Below the pieces are notes generated by a model. The model worked only from the letters and a program-made list of their open reading frames with translations. It was not told the DNA's origin and made no database searches. A stretch of DNA of 64,000 nucleotides, taken from Myxococcota bacterium (GTDB taxonomy: Bacteria > Myxococcota_A > UBA9160 > UBA4427). Both the position numbers and the translations under genes were made by a program. Location of the stretch: assembly GCA_041389495.1 (NCBI GenBank), contig JAWKRT010000006.1:62001-126000 (forward strand), read 5' to 3'. Positions 51,013 to 60,605 of the stretch are shown piece after piece. Position 1 is the first letter of the stretch, and every line of letters starts with the position of its first letter.

Positions 51013-52710
51013 CTAGAGCGGCTCCGTGATCGGCAGGTCCTCCCACATGAGCTGCAGGAAGACGCCGATGAAGAACGACAGGAACGTCATCAGCAGCACC
51101 ACGGCCGGGAAGACGAGGAACGGCTCGACCCCGATGATGCGCGGCAGCTGCCCGGCGATCGGATCGAGCGCGGAGCGTAACGCCGCGATCGGCAGCGCGC
51201 CGCCGCCGTCGGGCGCCCAGTTCCGCGACACCATGAACGGCCCGACGATCGTCGTCATCACGAGCCCGGCCGTGAGCGCCTGCAGCACGCCGAGCTGGAA
51301 GATCGCGCGCGCGCGGTCGAAGGCGACCTGCGTCGACCCGAGCCGCCGGCGGACCTCGATGTAGATGTACAGGAGCGTCGCGAGCGCGAGGAACAGCGTG
51401 AGCCCGCCGACGGCGACGACGTCGCGGCTCGCGAGGTCCCACACCTCGTCGATCAGGAACACGGGCAGGTAGCCGACGATCACGCCCGCGAAGATGCGCG
51501 GCACCGACGAGTTGAAGAACGTCAGGTCGCGCCGCACGCAGAACTTCCAGATCAGGAACCAGAAGGCCGTCGCGTTCACGACGGCGACCTCGCCCGCGCA
51601 CCACCAGTCGAACACGCGCGGCGCGCGCTCGTAGAAGAAGGCCGCGAGCGCGAACGGCGCGACGAGCACGGCGAGCTCGAGCGAGTGCATGCGCGGGCTG
51701 TGCCAGCCGAGCGCGCGCTTGCCGTCCGCCACCTCGCCGCGCTCGAGCCGCGCCGCGTGGTGGATGATGGCCGCCGAGTGGCGGATGTCGTAGCGGCGCA
51801 GGAACCACGTCTCGAGCTTCGCGTGCGCGCGGCGGCTGTCGCGGTCGGCGCGGCGCAGGAAGGGCACGAGGTCGCAGCCGCGCGCGATCACGGGCCTCTC
51901 GGGGCTCGCGGCGATCGCGGCCAGCAGCTCGGCCTCGCGGTCGCGGAACGGCGAGTCCTCCTTCTCGAAGGCCTGGTTCGTCTCGTCGAGGCACACCTGC
52001 TCGAGCCACATGTAGAACGCGCGTTCGGTCATGCGCACGACGAGCCGGTCGACGAGCGCGCGGTCGTCGCCCTCGAGCGCGTAGAAGAAGCCGCTCTCGC
52101 TCGGGTCGTCGCCCGGGTCGACGGGGTCGGCCTCGCCGCGCACGTAGCGCTCGAGGTAGTCGGCGTCGACGCGCTCGGCCATCACGACGCGCAGGCACTC
52201 GTAGGCGAGCTTGCGCAGCGCGAAGCCCGCGACGCGCAGCGAGCGGCGGTCGCCGAGGTCGCGCGTCTCGAGGAAGCGCAGCAGGATCTGCGCGAGCAGC
52301 GCCATGTCCTGGTGCATGCGCACGCGCACGTCCCCGCCGAGGGCGCCCTCGGCGCCGAGCCGCACGCGCATCTGGTCGAGGTAGCGCGGCGCCTCCGAGA
52401 GCAGGCGCATCACGAGCTCGCGCGCGTCGCGCCGGTGCGCGCGCGGCGAGAGCAGCCGCGCCTTCTGCAACAGGTCGTCGAGCTGCAGGAAGAGCTCGGC
52501 CGGGTCGTGGCGCGCGGCGCGGAACGAGAACGTCTCGGGGAAGACGCGCTCGAAGCCCTCGCCCTGGTCGCACTCGAAGCGCACCTCGCGCGCGTGGAAC
52601 GCGAACGTGAAGCGGAACACCGCGCGCAGCCGCTCGACGCGCAGCTCGAGCCGGTCGAGCCCGCGCGCACCGCCGCCGTGCGCCTCGCCGGGGCGCGCCG
52701 CCGCGCTCAC
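51013..52710 (-). CDS. Large membrane protein of unknown function
   Basis: A 565-residue protein from a GTG at 52708-52710. The first 320 residues are soluble and highly charged (KLAYECLRVVMAERVDADYL, FLRRYDIRHSAAIIHHAARL). The last 240 contain about six hydrophobic segments (LELAVLVAPFALAAFFYE, IFAGVIVGYLPVFLI, LTLFLALATLLYIYIEV, LGVLQALTAGLVMTTIVGPF, FLVFPAVVLLMTFLSFFIGV). No family is recognised. It begins one base after the REC-PAS gene stop, so both belong to one operon, and it may be an effector of that regulator. Confidence 0.75.
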   Translation of the reverse strand: MSAAARPGEAHGGGARGLDRLELRVERLRAVFRFTFAFHAREVRFECDQGEGFERVFPETFSFRAARHDPAELFLQLDDLLQKARLLSPRAHRRDARELVMRLLSEAPRYLDQMRVRLGAEGALGGDVRVRMHQDMALLAQILLRFLETRDLGDRRSLRVAGFALRKLAYECLRVVMAERVDADYLERYVRGEADPVDPGDDPSESGFFYALEGDDRALVDRLVVRMTERAFYMWLEQVCLDETNQAFEKEDSPFRDREAELLAAIAASPERPVIARGCDLVPFLRRADRDSRRAHAKLETWFLRRYDIRHSAAIIHHAARLERGEVADGKRALGWHSPRMHSLELAVLVAPFALAAFFYERAPRVFDWWCAGEVAVVNATAFWFLIWKFCVRRDLTFFNSSVPRIFAGVIVGYLPVFLIDEVWDLASRDVVAVGGLTLFLALATLLYIYIEVRRRLGSTQVAFDRARAIFQLGVLQALTAGLVMTTIVGPFMVSRNWAPDGGGALPIAALRSALDPIAGQLPRIIGVEPFLVFPAVVLLMTFLSFFIGVFLQLMWEDLPITEPL

Positions 52711-52711
52711 G

Positions 52712-53872
52712 TCAGAGCACTCGCTGCCTGGGGTTCTCGCCCGACTCGTAGTAGCCCTCGACGCGCCGCGCGAGCTCGGCGACGCGCGCGGGCAGCGCCT
52801 CGCCCGACGGCCAGCGCTGCGCCGCGACGTTCATGCGATCGCGCAGCAGCTGCGCGTCGGGATAGTCCTCGCGCACGAGCAGGTCGTCGACGTCGAGCCA
52901 GTTCTGGATGGCCGTCTGCGCGCGCGACACGCGCTCGCCGAGCTCGGCCATTCCGGGCGAAGCGATGCCCGAGCCGCGCACGTCGTCCGCGAGCGCGCGC
53001 AGCTCGCGCAGCGCCTCGTCGAGCCGCGGCCGCAGCTCGCCCTCGTGCTGCCCGGTGTCGATCACGATCTCGTCGAAGCGCCGCCGCAGCGGCTCGTGCG
53101 ACACCTCCTTGAACAGGATGACGCGGCCGATCGGCTCGCCGTCGCGCTGGCCGAGCGTCTCGAGCGTGATGCGCAGCCGCCGCGCGCCGTCGCCGACGCG
53201 CAGCTCCGCGTCCTCGAAGCGCCCGCCCGCCTCGGACGCGAGCTTCTGGATCGTCGCCGCGAGCGCCTCGAGGCCCTTGCTCTTCATCACGTCGTCGAGC
53301 GAGACGCCGCGCGGGTCGTCCGGCAGCTTCAGCATCTCGCGCGCCGATGCGTTCGCCGCCTGCACGACGCCCGCCGGGTCGACGGCGATCGCGCCCGTGT
53401 CGAGCCGGTCGATCACGGCCTCGAGGAAGCGGTTCGAGCGGCGCAGCTCGTCCACGAGCCGCCGGTTCTCCATGAGCAGCGCGTGGTGCTCGTAGGCGCG
53501 CCGCACGACCTGCTTCAGGTCGTCCGGCTCCCACGGCTTGTTCACGTAGGCGTAGACGTGCCCGTCGTTGATGGCCTGCACGGTCGACGCCATGTCCGCG
53601 AAGCCCGTGAGGATGATGCGCGACGTCTCGGGGTGGCGCGCGTAGACCTCGGCCAGCAGCTGCGAGCCCGTCATGTCGGGCATCCGCTGGTCGGTGATCA
53701 CGACGGCGACGGGCGCGTTCTCGTCGAGCAGGTCGAGCGCGCGGCGCGCGTCGTTCGAGGTGACGACGTCGTAGTCGTCCTCGAACGTGAAGGCCATCGT
53801 CTCGAGGATGGCCTCCTCGTCGTCGACGACGAGCAGCTTCGGCAGGCCGTTTCGGGGTCGGACTTCGGTCAT
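52712..53872 (-). CDS. Response regulator with REC and PAS domains
   Basis: A 386-residue protein. The receiver domain (LLVVDDEEAILETMAF, VVITDQRMPDMTGSQLL with the phospho-acceptor aspartate, LTGFAD, YVNKPWEPDDL) occupies residues about 12-130. A linker coiled coil (HHALLMENRRLVDELRRSN) is followed by a PAS domain (AVIDRLDTGAIAVDPAGVVQ). The C-terminal 110 residues are helical, with no DNA-binding or kinase motif. It heads an operon with the membrane protein, ferredoxin and lipoprotein. Confidence 0.85.
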   Translation of the reverse strand: MTEVRPRNGLPKLLVVDDEEAILETMAFTFEDDYDVVTSNDARRALDLLDENAPVAVVITDQRMPDMTGSQLLAEVYARHPETSRIILTGFADMASTVQAINDGHVYAYVNKPWEPDDLKQVVRRAYEHHALLMENRRLVDELRRSNRFLEAVIDRLDTGAIAVDPAGVVQAANASAREMLKLPDDPRGVSLDDVMKSKGLEALAATIQKLASEAGGRFEDAELRVGDGARRLRITLETLGQRDGEPIGRVILFKEVSHEPLRRRFDEIVIDTGQHEGELRPRLDEALRELRALADDVRGSGIASPGMAELGERVSRAQTAIQNWLDVDDLLVREDYPDAQLLRDRMNVAAQRWPSGEALPARVAELARRVEGYYESGENPRQRVL

Positions 53873-53930
53873 GGCAACTCACCGCGCGTGCGCGGACGGA
53901 ACGGGGCGCGCCGGGCTGCGGGCCGTCGGC

Positions 53931-54491
53931 CTAGCCGAAGAGCTTGCTCCGCGTCGCGTCGCGCTTGTGGCGCAGGTCGACCGCCGCCCGCAGCTGCGAG
54001 CGCTTGTCGGCGAGCCGCTTCGGCAGGCGGTCGCGCGCGGCCTGCGTCCACGGGCGCTGCTCGGCGCCGTCGCGGAACGTGCGGAACTTGCGGAACGCCC
54101 AGAGCTCGTGGCGGAACTCCTGCTCGACGAGCTTGATCATGAGCGCGTCGTCGAGGAAGCCGAACACGGGCACGTCGTCCGGGATCAGGTCGCCCGGGTT
54201 CGCGAAGTAGGCGAGTGCGCCGAGCACGCGGTCGCGCACGGCGCGGGGCGCCGCGTAGTCGCCGTCCTCGATGATCGCCGTCAGGTCCTCGAGCACCGCG
54301 ACGGCCTCGAGCACGAAGGTGGGCGTCTTCGCCGCCCCGCGCATGCGCGCGACGAGCTGCTTGGCGCCGTCGACGATCTTCGACTCGTCCTCGGACGTCG
54401 CCGCCTTGCGCGCCGCCTTGACGAGGCCGCGGAAGTACTTGCGATCGTCGTCGTCGAGCGTGAAGACGACCTTGAAGCTCTGCGTGGCCAT
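53931..54491 (-). CDS. DUF1232 (YkvA-like) protein
   Basis: A 186-residue protein with the DUF1232 core AAPRAVRDRVLGALAYFANPGDLIPDDVPVFGFLDDALMI, whose NPxDLIPD is diagnostic. In this longer type the domain is followed by a charged C-terminus (FRKFRTFRDGAEQRPW). Function unknown. ATG at 54489-54491. Confidence 0.85.
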   Translation of the reverse strand: MATQSFKVVFTLDDDDRKYFRGLVKAARKAATSEDESKIVDGAKQLVARMRGAAKTPTFVLEAVAVLEDLTAIIEDGDYAAPRAVRDRVLGALAYFANPGDLIPDDVPVFGFLDDALMIKLVEQEFRHELWAFRKFRTFRDGAEQRPWTQAARDRLPKRLADKRSQLRAAVDLRHKRDATRSKLFG

Positions 54492-54553
54492 GATGTGGGA
54501 GCCTCCGCCGCGGGGCGCTCCGCCCGTCCGGTCGGTGCGGCGGCGCGAATCTA

Positions 54554-55939
54554 TCAGTAGCGAATGCGCTCGAGCAAGCGCGCGGGCGATTCGCCGACGT
54601 CGCGCCAAACGTCGAGCAGCTCGTGCGCCGGGCTCCGGCCCGCGGCGACGACCTCCTCGAGCGGCTCGAGGAAGTGGCGCTCGTCCGCGTCCGTCTCCCC
54701 GCGCCGGGCGATCCGGTCGAGCCCGGCGGCCGAGATCCGCACCAGCTCGCGCGCGAGCTCGCGCACCTCGGTGCCCGCGATGCGCGCGCGCAGCCCGTCG
54801 CGCGCGACGTCGACGAGCGCCCGGTCGCGCTGCTCGAGGGAGAGGCCCGCGACGAGCGACCAGGCGTCGCGGAGTGACTCCGGGTCGTACAGGATGCCCT
54901 TCCACACCGCCGGCAGCGCGCAGATGAAGCGGCCCGGCGCCGCGTCGGCGCCGCGCACCTCGATGAAGCGCTTGAGTCGCACCTCGGGGAAGAGCGTCGT
55001 TAGGTGCAGGTCCCAGTCGGCGAGCGTCGCGTGCTCGCGCCGCCCCGCAGCCTCGACGCCGCGCTCGAGGAGCTGCCGGAACGTCGCTCCGCCCACCGGG
55101 TGGTAGCCGCCCTCGCGCACGAGGAAGAACATCGGGACGTCGAGCGCCCATTCGGCGTAGTCGCGATAGCCGAAGCCGTCCTCGAACACGAACGGCAGCA
55201 GGCCGCAGCGGTCGGGGTCCGTGTCGCGCCAGATCGCGACGCGGAACGACGCGAGGCCGTTCGGCTTGCCCTCGCTGAAGGGCGAGTTCGCGAAGAGCGC
55301 CGACACGATCGGCGAGCACGCGAGCGCCGTGCGCATCTTCTCGGCCATGTCGCGCTCGCTCGCGTAGTCGTAGTTCGCCTGCACGGTGGCGGTCGCGTGC
55401 ATCATGTGGAGGCCGAGCGCGCCGCGCGTGGGCAGGTAGGCGCGCATGACGTCGTAGCGCGCCTTCGGCATGCGCGGGATCTCGGCGAGCGCGTGGAACG
55501 GGTCGGCGCCGATCGCCATCCACGCGAGGCCGAGGTCGTCGGCGGCCGCCTTCAGCAGGTCGACGTGCGCGTTGAACTCGCGGCACGTCTCGCGAAGCGT
55601 GCGCAGCGGGGCGCCCGAGAGCTCGAGCTGGCCGCCGGGCTCGAGCGTGATGCTGGCGCCGTCGCGCTCGAGGGCGACGAGGCGCCCGCCCTCGCGGATG
55701 CGCTCCCAGCCCGCCGGCGGCGCGCTGTCGTACGATGCGATGCGCTCGAGCAGCGCCTCGATGCCGCGCGGGCCGTCGAAGGGCACGCGCTCGAGCGTGT
55801 CGGCGAGGACGCCGATCTTCTCGTGCTCGGTGCCGATGCGCCATCGCTCGCGGGGCTTCTCGCCGCTCGCGAAGTACGCGACCAGGTCGTCCACCGATTC
55901 GACCCGCGGCGATTCGCCGCCGACCACGCGTCCGCTCAC
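54554..55939 (-). CDS. gshA: Glutamate-cysteine ligase, plant/alphaproteobacterial type
   Basis: A 461-residue GCS2-family ligase that makes gamma-glutamylcysteine, the first step of glutathione synthesis. Family segments are RIGTEHEKIGV, ITLEPGGQLELSGAPL, MPKARYDVMRAYLPTRG, MMHATATVQANYDYASE and LFANSPFSEGKPNGL. The GTG at 55937-55939 overlaps the stop of the upstream NTPase gene (GTGA). No gshB is in the window. Confidence 0.92.
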   Translation of the reverse strand: MSGRVVGGESPRVESVDDLVAYFASGEKPRERWRIGTEHEKIGVLADTLERVPFDGPRGIEALLERIASYDSAPPAGWERIREGGRLVALERDGASITLEPGGQLELSGAPLRTLRETCREFNAHVDLLKAAADDLGLAWMAIGADPFHALAEIPRMPKARYDVMRAYLPTRGALGLHMMHATATVQANYDYASERDMAEKMRTALACSPIVSALFANSPFSEGKPNGLASFRVAIWRDTDPDRCGLLPFVFEDGFGYRDYAEWALDVPMFFLVREGGYHPVGGATFRQLLERGVEAAGRREHATLADWDLHLTTLFPEVRLKRFIEVRGADAAPGRFICALPAVWKGILYDPESLRDAWSLVAGLSLEQRDRALVDVARDGLRARIAGTEVRELARELVRISAAGLDRIARRGETDADERHFLEPLEEVVAAGRSPAHELLDVWRDVGESPARLLERIRY

Positions 55940-56571
55940 GCCGTACCTCGCGCGCCTTCGGCGCCGGATCGCTCGTAGACACCCGGATGCAGGAAGCGCA
56001 CGAGCGCGCACACGACCGCGTGCCGCGCGTACTCGCTGCGCGGCAGGGCGCCCGCGCTGAGCTTCCCGATGTTGCCCTCGCCGCGCGCCGACGGTGCGTC
56101 CTCCGGCGCGCCCTCGCGCGGGAAGCGCTCGCGCCAGAGCGCGTCGAAGAGATCGCCGACGGGCAGCCGCTCGCGCGCGGCGCGCTCGGCGACCGCGGGC
56201 GGATACGCGAACCCCGACGAGAGCCCGATCGCCATCCGCACTCCGTCCGTCACGGCCGCGCAGCCGACGTTGAGCCGTTCGATGCCGCCGTCGGAGCCGA
56301 GGTCCAGCTCGACGAGCCCGTCCTCGTAGCCGACCGCGAGCTCGCATCCGCCGAGGTCGAACGCGGCGCGCGCGCGCGTGCGCGCACCGCGCGCGATCTC
56401 CGGGAAGCCGACCGGCTGCTCGGGCACGCCGCTCGCGACGGCCGCGCCCAGGACCCGCGCGTCGGGCGCGTAGGCCGCGACGGCCCGCCGCACGGCCTCG
56501 ACCTTCGGCTCGTTCGCGCTCCCGACGCGCACGCGGCGGACGCCGGCGAGCGCGCGCTGCCCCGCCGTCAC
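55936..56571 (-). CDS. DUF84 / YjjX-type inosine/xanthosine triphosphatase
   Basis: A 211-residue protein with the NTPase signature RVGSANEPKVEAVRRAV at the start and LAVGYEDGLVEL in the middle, as in YjjX-type enzymes that clear deaminated purine nucleotides. The C-terminal KLSAGALPRSEYARHAVVCAL also matches. Coupled by GTGA overlaps to the genes on both sides. Confidence 0.87.
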   Translation of the reverse strand: MTAGQRALAGVRRVRVGSANEPKVEAVRRAVAAYAPDARVLGAAVASGVPEQPVGFPEIARGARTRARAAFDLGGCELAVGYEDGLVELDLGSDGGIERLNVGCAAVTDGVRMAIGLSSGFAYPPAVAERAARERLPVGDLFDALWRERFPREGAPEDAPSARGEGNIGKLSAGALPRSEYARHAVVCALVRFLHPGVYERSGAEGARGTA

Positions 56572-57032
56572 GGCGTGGCCGCCTCCTCGAGGAAGTGCGT
56601 GACGAATGCGACGAGCGCCGCGTCGAGCTCGGGCGAGCGCTCGCCCGGCGCGCCCGACGGCAGGCTCTTGCAGGGGCCCTCGTTCTTGCCGGTGCGGAAC
56701 GGGCCGACGAGCGTCACCTCGCCGCGGCTCTTCGCGATGAAGAGCGCGCGCCACCGGCCGCGCCGCAGCTCGAACTCCCACGACCGCACGTGCTTCTCGT
56801 CGAGCCGCGGCGCCCCGATCTCGACGCGCAGCTGCGGCGCGCCGGCCGCCTCGATCGCCTCGTGGTAGTCGGCGAGCGCGCGCTCGACGTGCGCGTGCAG
56901 CTCGGTCGCCTTCGCCCGCGCCGCATCGAGCGCGGCCGCGTGCTCGGACTCGCGCGCGCCGAGCTCGCGCCCGACGGCGGCGAGCGCCGCCCCGAGCGAG
57001 GCCGCCGACGGCGTCTTCGATTGCGATGTCAC
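56568..57032 (-). CDS. Hypothetical protein in the gshA operon
   Basis: A 154-residue protein from the GTG at 57030-57032. The N-terminal half is a coiled-coil helix (AALAAVGRELGARESEHAAAL) and the C-terminal half is beta-rich (SWEFELRRGRWRALFIAKSR, EVTLVGPFRTGKNEGPCKSL). The family is not recognised. It overlaps the NTPase start by four bases. Confidence 0.65.
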   Translation of the reverse strand: MTSQSKTPSAASLGAALAAVGRELGARESEHAAALDAARAKATELHAHVERALADYHEAIEAAGAPQLRVEIGAPRLDEKHVRSWEFELRRGRWRALFIAKSRGEVTLVGPFRTGKNEGPCKSLPSGAPGERSPELDAALVAFVTHFLEEAATP

Positions 57033-57201
57033 GAACGTCTCCGACACGCGTGGGGCGCGGCCGGCGCAGGCTCGCACAGGCGGGAGGCCCGAAACAAGGC
57101 CGCGCGGCGAGCGCGCGGCCGGGGGGAGCGCGCGGCGAGCGCGCGGCCAAGGCGAGGAGCGGCCGGAGGGCCGCCCCGCGGAGGCTCGCCGAAGCGACGC
57201 G

Positions 57202-58899
57202 CTAGAGCGCGTCCTGGACCGCGACCACCGAGCTGCCGTCGAGGCCCTGCAGCAGCTCGTCGCGCTGGGAGGCGAACGCCGCCCACTGCTCGCCGTGGAT
57301 CGGCTCGGCCGCCTGCGACTCGATCGTGCGCGGGTTCAGGTACTGGCCGTTCTTCGCGATCCGGAAGCAGGTGTGCGGCCCGGTCGCGAGGCCCGTGCTG
57401 CCGACGAAGCCGAGCACCTGCTTCTGCGAGACCTTCTGCCCGACGTGCAGGCCCTTCGCGAAGCCCTGCAGGTGCGAGTAGTACGAGACGTATCCGCCCG
57501 CGTGCCGGACCTTGACCAGGTTCCCGAAGCCGCCGGCGCGCCCCTTGTGGATCACCGTCCCGTCGGCGACCGCGTAGAGCGGCGTCCCGCGCGGGGCCGC
57601 GTAGTCGATGCCGTGGTGGGGCCGCGTGATCTTCAGGATGGGATGGCGGCGGGCGTTCGAGAACCCCGACGTCACGCGGCCGTTGTCGAGCGGCGCGCGC
57701 AGGAACTGGCGTTCGAGCGACGTGCCGTCCGTCCGGTAGTAGCCGCCCGCGTCGGCGACCTGCGCGTCCTCGTGCACCGTCGGGTCGAAGTGGACGGCCT
57801 CGTACTCGGTCTCGCCGCTGCGGTAGCGCGCGGCCAGGATGCGGCCCGGCTTCACGTACTCGAGCCGGCCGTCGGAGCGCTCGCGGTAGAGGCGCTCGTA
57901 GAGCACGTGGAACTCGTCGCCCGCCCGCGTGTCGCGGTCGAAGTCGAACTGCCACGAGAACACCCGGGCGAACGAGCTCGCGAGCGCGCCGTCCTCGCCG
58001 AGGGCGCGGATCGCGTCGTAGAGCGACGTCTCGACGACGCCGGCCATCCGCACGACGTGCGGCTCGAGCTCGGCCTCGCTGCGCTTCGCGCGGTAGACGC
58101 CGTGCGCGTCGCGCGCGACCTGGACCGAGGCGTCGTCGTTCACGCGATAGTCGAACCGGACGAGCTGGTCGTCGCCGTCGAGGACGACCTGGTAGGTCTG
58201 GCCGGGGCGGGCCCGGGTGAAGTCGAAGATCGGCGAGAGCTCGCTCGCGATGATGTGGACGATGCTCGGCCGGATGCCGTGCGCGCGCAGCGCCGTGGAG
58301 AGCGAGTCGCCCCGCCCGATCTCGCCGGCGACGAGCCGCTGACCGGGGGCGAGCTCGACCTGCGGCTCGGCCGTCGCCGCGCCGCCCGCCTCGTCGTCGA
58401 CGGGGCCCGCGCTGGCGTCCGCGAGGTCGCCGAAGTCGAGGTGGGCCTGCGCCTCGCGCTCGAGCGCGTCGGCCATCTCGAGGTCCGTCATCGCGTCGGC
58501 CTCGACGAGGCTCGCGGCGTCGACCTCGATGTCCGAGGGCGCGCCGAACGCGTGCGCCTCGCCCGCGCGCGGCGTGCCCGCCGTCAGCATCGCGACGAGC
58601 GCATCCTCGGCGCGGCGCTCGGCATCGGACGGCCGCGCAGCCGGAGACTGGAGATCGGGAACCCTGGGGAGGTCGGACAGGACGGCTTCGAGGTCGGAGA
58701 GGGAGTCCGGGCGGGCGGCGGTGCGGTAGGTCATCTCGCCCGAGACGCCGTTCGCGTCGCCTAGCATCGCGCCGGGATCGACGTCGTCACTGGTTCGCGC
58801 ACCCACCGCCGCGACGAAGGCCGACGACACGACGAGCAGCGCGAGCGTAGTTCGGACCGAGAGCGGTCCACCGCGCGTGGACCGCGCACGGAAATGCAT
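57202..58899 (-). CDS. M23 family peptidoglycan endopeptidase
   Basis: A 565-residue exported or anchored MepM-like DD-endopeptidase. An N-terminal hydrophobic segment (TTLALLVVSSAFVAAVGA) is followed by a long acidic linker, a LysM/OapA-like region (GDSLSTALRAHGIRPSIVHI) and the LytM domain. Zinc ligands are in RPHHGIDYAAPRGTPLYAVADG, SYYSHLQGF and ATGPHTCFRIAKNG; the last replaces HxH by HxC, a form known in this subfamily. The ATG at 58897-58899 has GGAG upstream. It stands alone, divergent from the M20 peptidase. Confidence 0.92.
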   Translation of the reverse strand: MHFRARSTRGGPLSVRTTLALLVVSSAFVAAVGARTSDDVDPGAMLGDANGVSGEMTYRTAARPDSLSDLEAVLSDLPRVPDLQSPAARPSDAERRAEDALVAMLTAGTPRAGEAHAFGAPSDIEVDAASLVEADAMTDLEMADALEREAQAHLDFGDLADASAGPVDDEAGGAATAEPQVELAPGQRLVAGEIGRGDSLSTALRAHGIRPSIVHIIASELSPIFDFTRARPGQTYQVVLDGDDQLVRFDYRVNDDASVQVARDAHGVYRAKRSEAELEPHVVRMAGVVETSLYDAIRALGEDGALASSFARVFSWQFDFDRDTRAGDEFHVLYERLYRERSDGRLEYVKPGRILAARYRSGETEYEAVHFDPTVHEDAQVADAGGYYRTDGTSLERQFLRAPLDNGRVTSGFSNARRHPILKITRPHHGIDYAAPRGTPLYAVADGTVIHKGRAGGFGNLVKVRHAGGYVSYYSHLQGFAKGLHVGQKVSQKQVLGFVGSTGLATGPHTCFRIAKNGQYLNPRTIESQAAEPIHGEQWAAFASQRDELLQGLDGSSVVAVQDAL

Positions 58900-58997
58900 G
58901 AGCTGCTCCAAGGGCCCCCCCTGACCCGGCCGGTATAGTTAGCCGTCGACCGTTTCCGTCGCACGCATGCGATGGGCAACCGACGAGGGCTTCCCGC

Positions 58998-60584
58998 ATG
59001 TCCCGGCGGCTCGGGTGGAGGCGTCAGCCGAAGATCGAAGCTCGGGAACCCCGTGTCCCTTCCTGCACTGGCCAGGCTCGAGCTGCGATCGCGCTGCGCC
59101 CCCGCGAGTGTGGAGCAGCCCTTCGGCCGGCTTCTGTGATTTCTGTACTAGCGATCGCCCTGTCGGGCGCATCCTGCGTATCCACGAACGGTGGGGAATC
59201 TCCCTCGTCGCGGTCCGATCGCGCGCTCTCGACGCCGCTCGGCGCGGGCGAGCTCGCCGAGAAGGGGGCCCGACTCCTCTCCGAGGCCATCCGCATCCCG
59301 AGCGTGAACCCGCCGGGCGGCGAGGCGGCCGTGGCCGAGCTGCTGGTCGCGGAGCTCGAGGGCGCGGGGGTCGAGGCGAAGCTCGTGCCGACGCCCTCGC
59401 CCGAGGGCGGCCCGGCCCGCGCCGCGGCGATCGCTCGCGTCCGCGGCAGCGCGCCCGGCGCCCCCGCCCTCCTCCTGCTCTCCCATCTGGATGTCGTCGA
59501 CGTCGACCGCACCGGCTGGACGGAGGACCCGTTCGGCGGCGCCATCCGCGGCGGCTACGTCCACGGCCGGGGCGCCCTCGACGCGAAGGGCCTCGCCGTC
59601 GTCCACGCGCTCGCGCTCGAGCTCCTGGCCCGGCGCCCCGAGCCGCTGCGGCGCGACGTCGTGCTGCTCTCGGTGCCGGACGAGGAGGCGGGCGGCCGGC
59701 TCGGGCTCGGCTGGCTGCTGCGCGAGCGGCCCGAGCTGCTCGACCCGGTGCGCTACGCGCTCGCCGAGGGTGGCTCGATCGGCGAGGCCGAGGGACGGCC
59801 GCCGCTCTGGGCGGTGTCGGTCGCCGAGAAGAGCCCCTGCTGGCTCGAGCTGCGCGCGCACGGCACGCCCGGCCACGCGGGGACGCCCACCGCCGACGCG
59901 GCCGTGCCGCGCCTCATCGCGGCGCTCGAGCGCATCCGCACGACCGAGTGGAGCGTGCACGTCGTGCCCGAGGTCGCGCGCATGTACCGCGCGATGGCGC
60001 CGCTCGCGGGCGCGCTCGACCAGCGCGGCTACGCCGACCTCGCGAGCGCGCTCGAGCGCGACCCCGACTTCCGGCGCCGCTTCCTGCGCCATCCGTCGAA
60101 TGCGTCGCTCGTGCGCACGACCGTGTCGATCACCGTCCTCGAGGGCGCGCCCGCCACGAACGTGACGCCGGCCCGCGCGCGCGCGCACATCGACGCCCGC
60201 CTCCTGCCCGGCGATCGCTGCGACGACTTCGAGGCGCGCATCCGCGAGCGCATCGCCGACCCGGCGATCGAGATCGAGCGGCTGCTCGGCTACGCGGCGC
60301 TGAGCTCGCCCGTGAAGACGCCGCTCTACGCCGCGATCTCGCGCGTCGCGGCGGCGTCGGAGTCGGGCGCCGTCGTCGTCCCGCGCGTGAGCGCCGGCTC
60401 CTCGGACGCGCACTGGCTGCGCGCGCAGGGCGTCGTCGTCTACGGCTTCGTGCCGCGCTGGCTCGAGGCGGACGCGGCGCGCGGCATCCACGGCCCGGAC
60501 GAGCGCATCTCGATCCGCAACCTCGAGCGCGGCGCGCGCGCGCTCGTCGACCTGATCGAGGCCTTCGACGAGCTCGAACGCTAG
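58998..60584 (+). CDS. M20 family metallopeptidase, lipoprotein
   Basis: A 528-residue M20 peptidase or deacylase. A lipobox (VLAIALSGASC) near residue 60 suggests export and lipid anchoring; an in-frame GTG just before it is an alternative start. Catalytic motifs are LLLLSHLDVVDVD (metal His, catalytic Asp), GRGALDAKGL, SVPDEEAGG (catalytic Glu pair), the dimerisation domain from AEKSPCWLELRAHGTPGHAG, and SAGSSDAHWLRAQG. The substrate is unknown. Confidence 0.87.
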   Translation: MSRRLGWRRQPKIEAREPRVPSCTGQARAAIALRPRECGAALRPASVISVLAIALSGASCVSTNGGESPSSRSDRALSTPLGAGELAEKGARLLSEAIRIPSVNPPGGEAAVAELLVAELEGAGVEAKLVPTPSPEGGPARAAAIARVRGSAPGAPALLLLSHLDVVDVDRTGWTEDPFGGAIRGGYVHGRGALDAKGLAVVHALALELLARRPEPLRRDVVLLSVPDEEAGGRLGLGWLLRERPELLDPVRYALAEGGSIGEAEGRPPLWAVSVAEKSPCWLELRAHGTPGHAGTPTADAAVPRLIAALERIRTTEWSVHVVPEVARMYRAMAPLAGALDQRGYADLASALERDPDFRRRFLRHPSNASLVRTTVSITVLEGAPATNVTPARARAHIDARLLPGDRCDDFEARIRERIADPAIEIERLLGYAALSSPVKTPLYAAISRVAAASESGAVVVPRVSAGSSDAHWLRAQGVVVYGFVPRWLEADAARGIHGPDERISIRNLERGARALVDLIEAFDELER

Positions 60585-60604
60585 GCGCGCCGGCGCCGGC
60601 GCGC
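60585..60604. terminator. Perfect 20-bp palindrome between convergent genes
   Basis: GCGCGCCGGCGCCGGCGCGC fills the gap between the M20 peptidase and the aminotransferase stops. It could act as a bidirectional terminator; no T-tract is present. Confidence 0.55.
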
Positions 60605-60605
60605 G

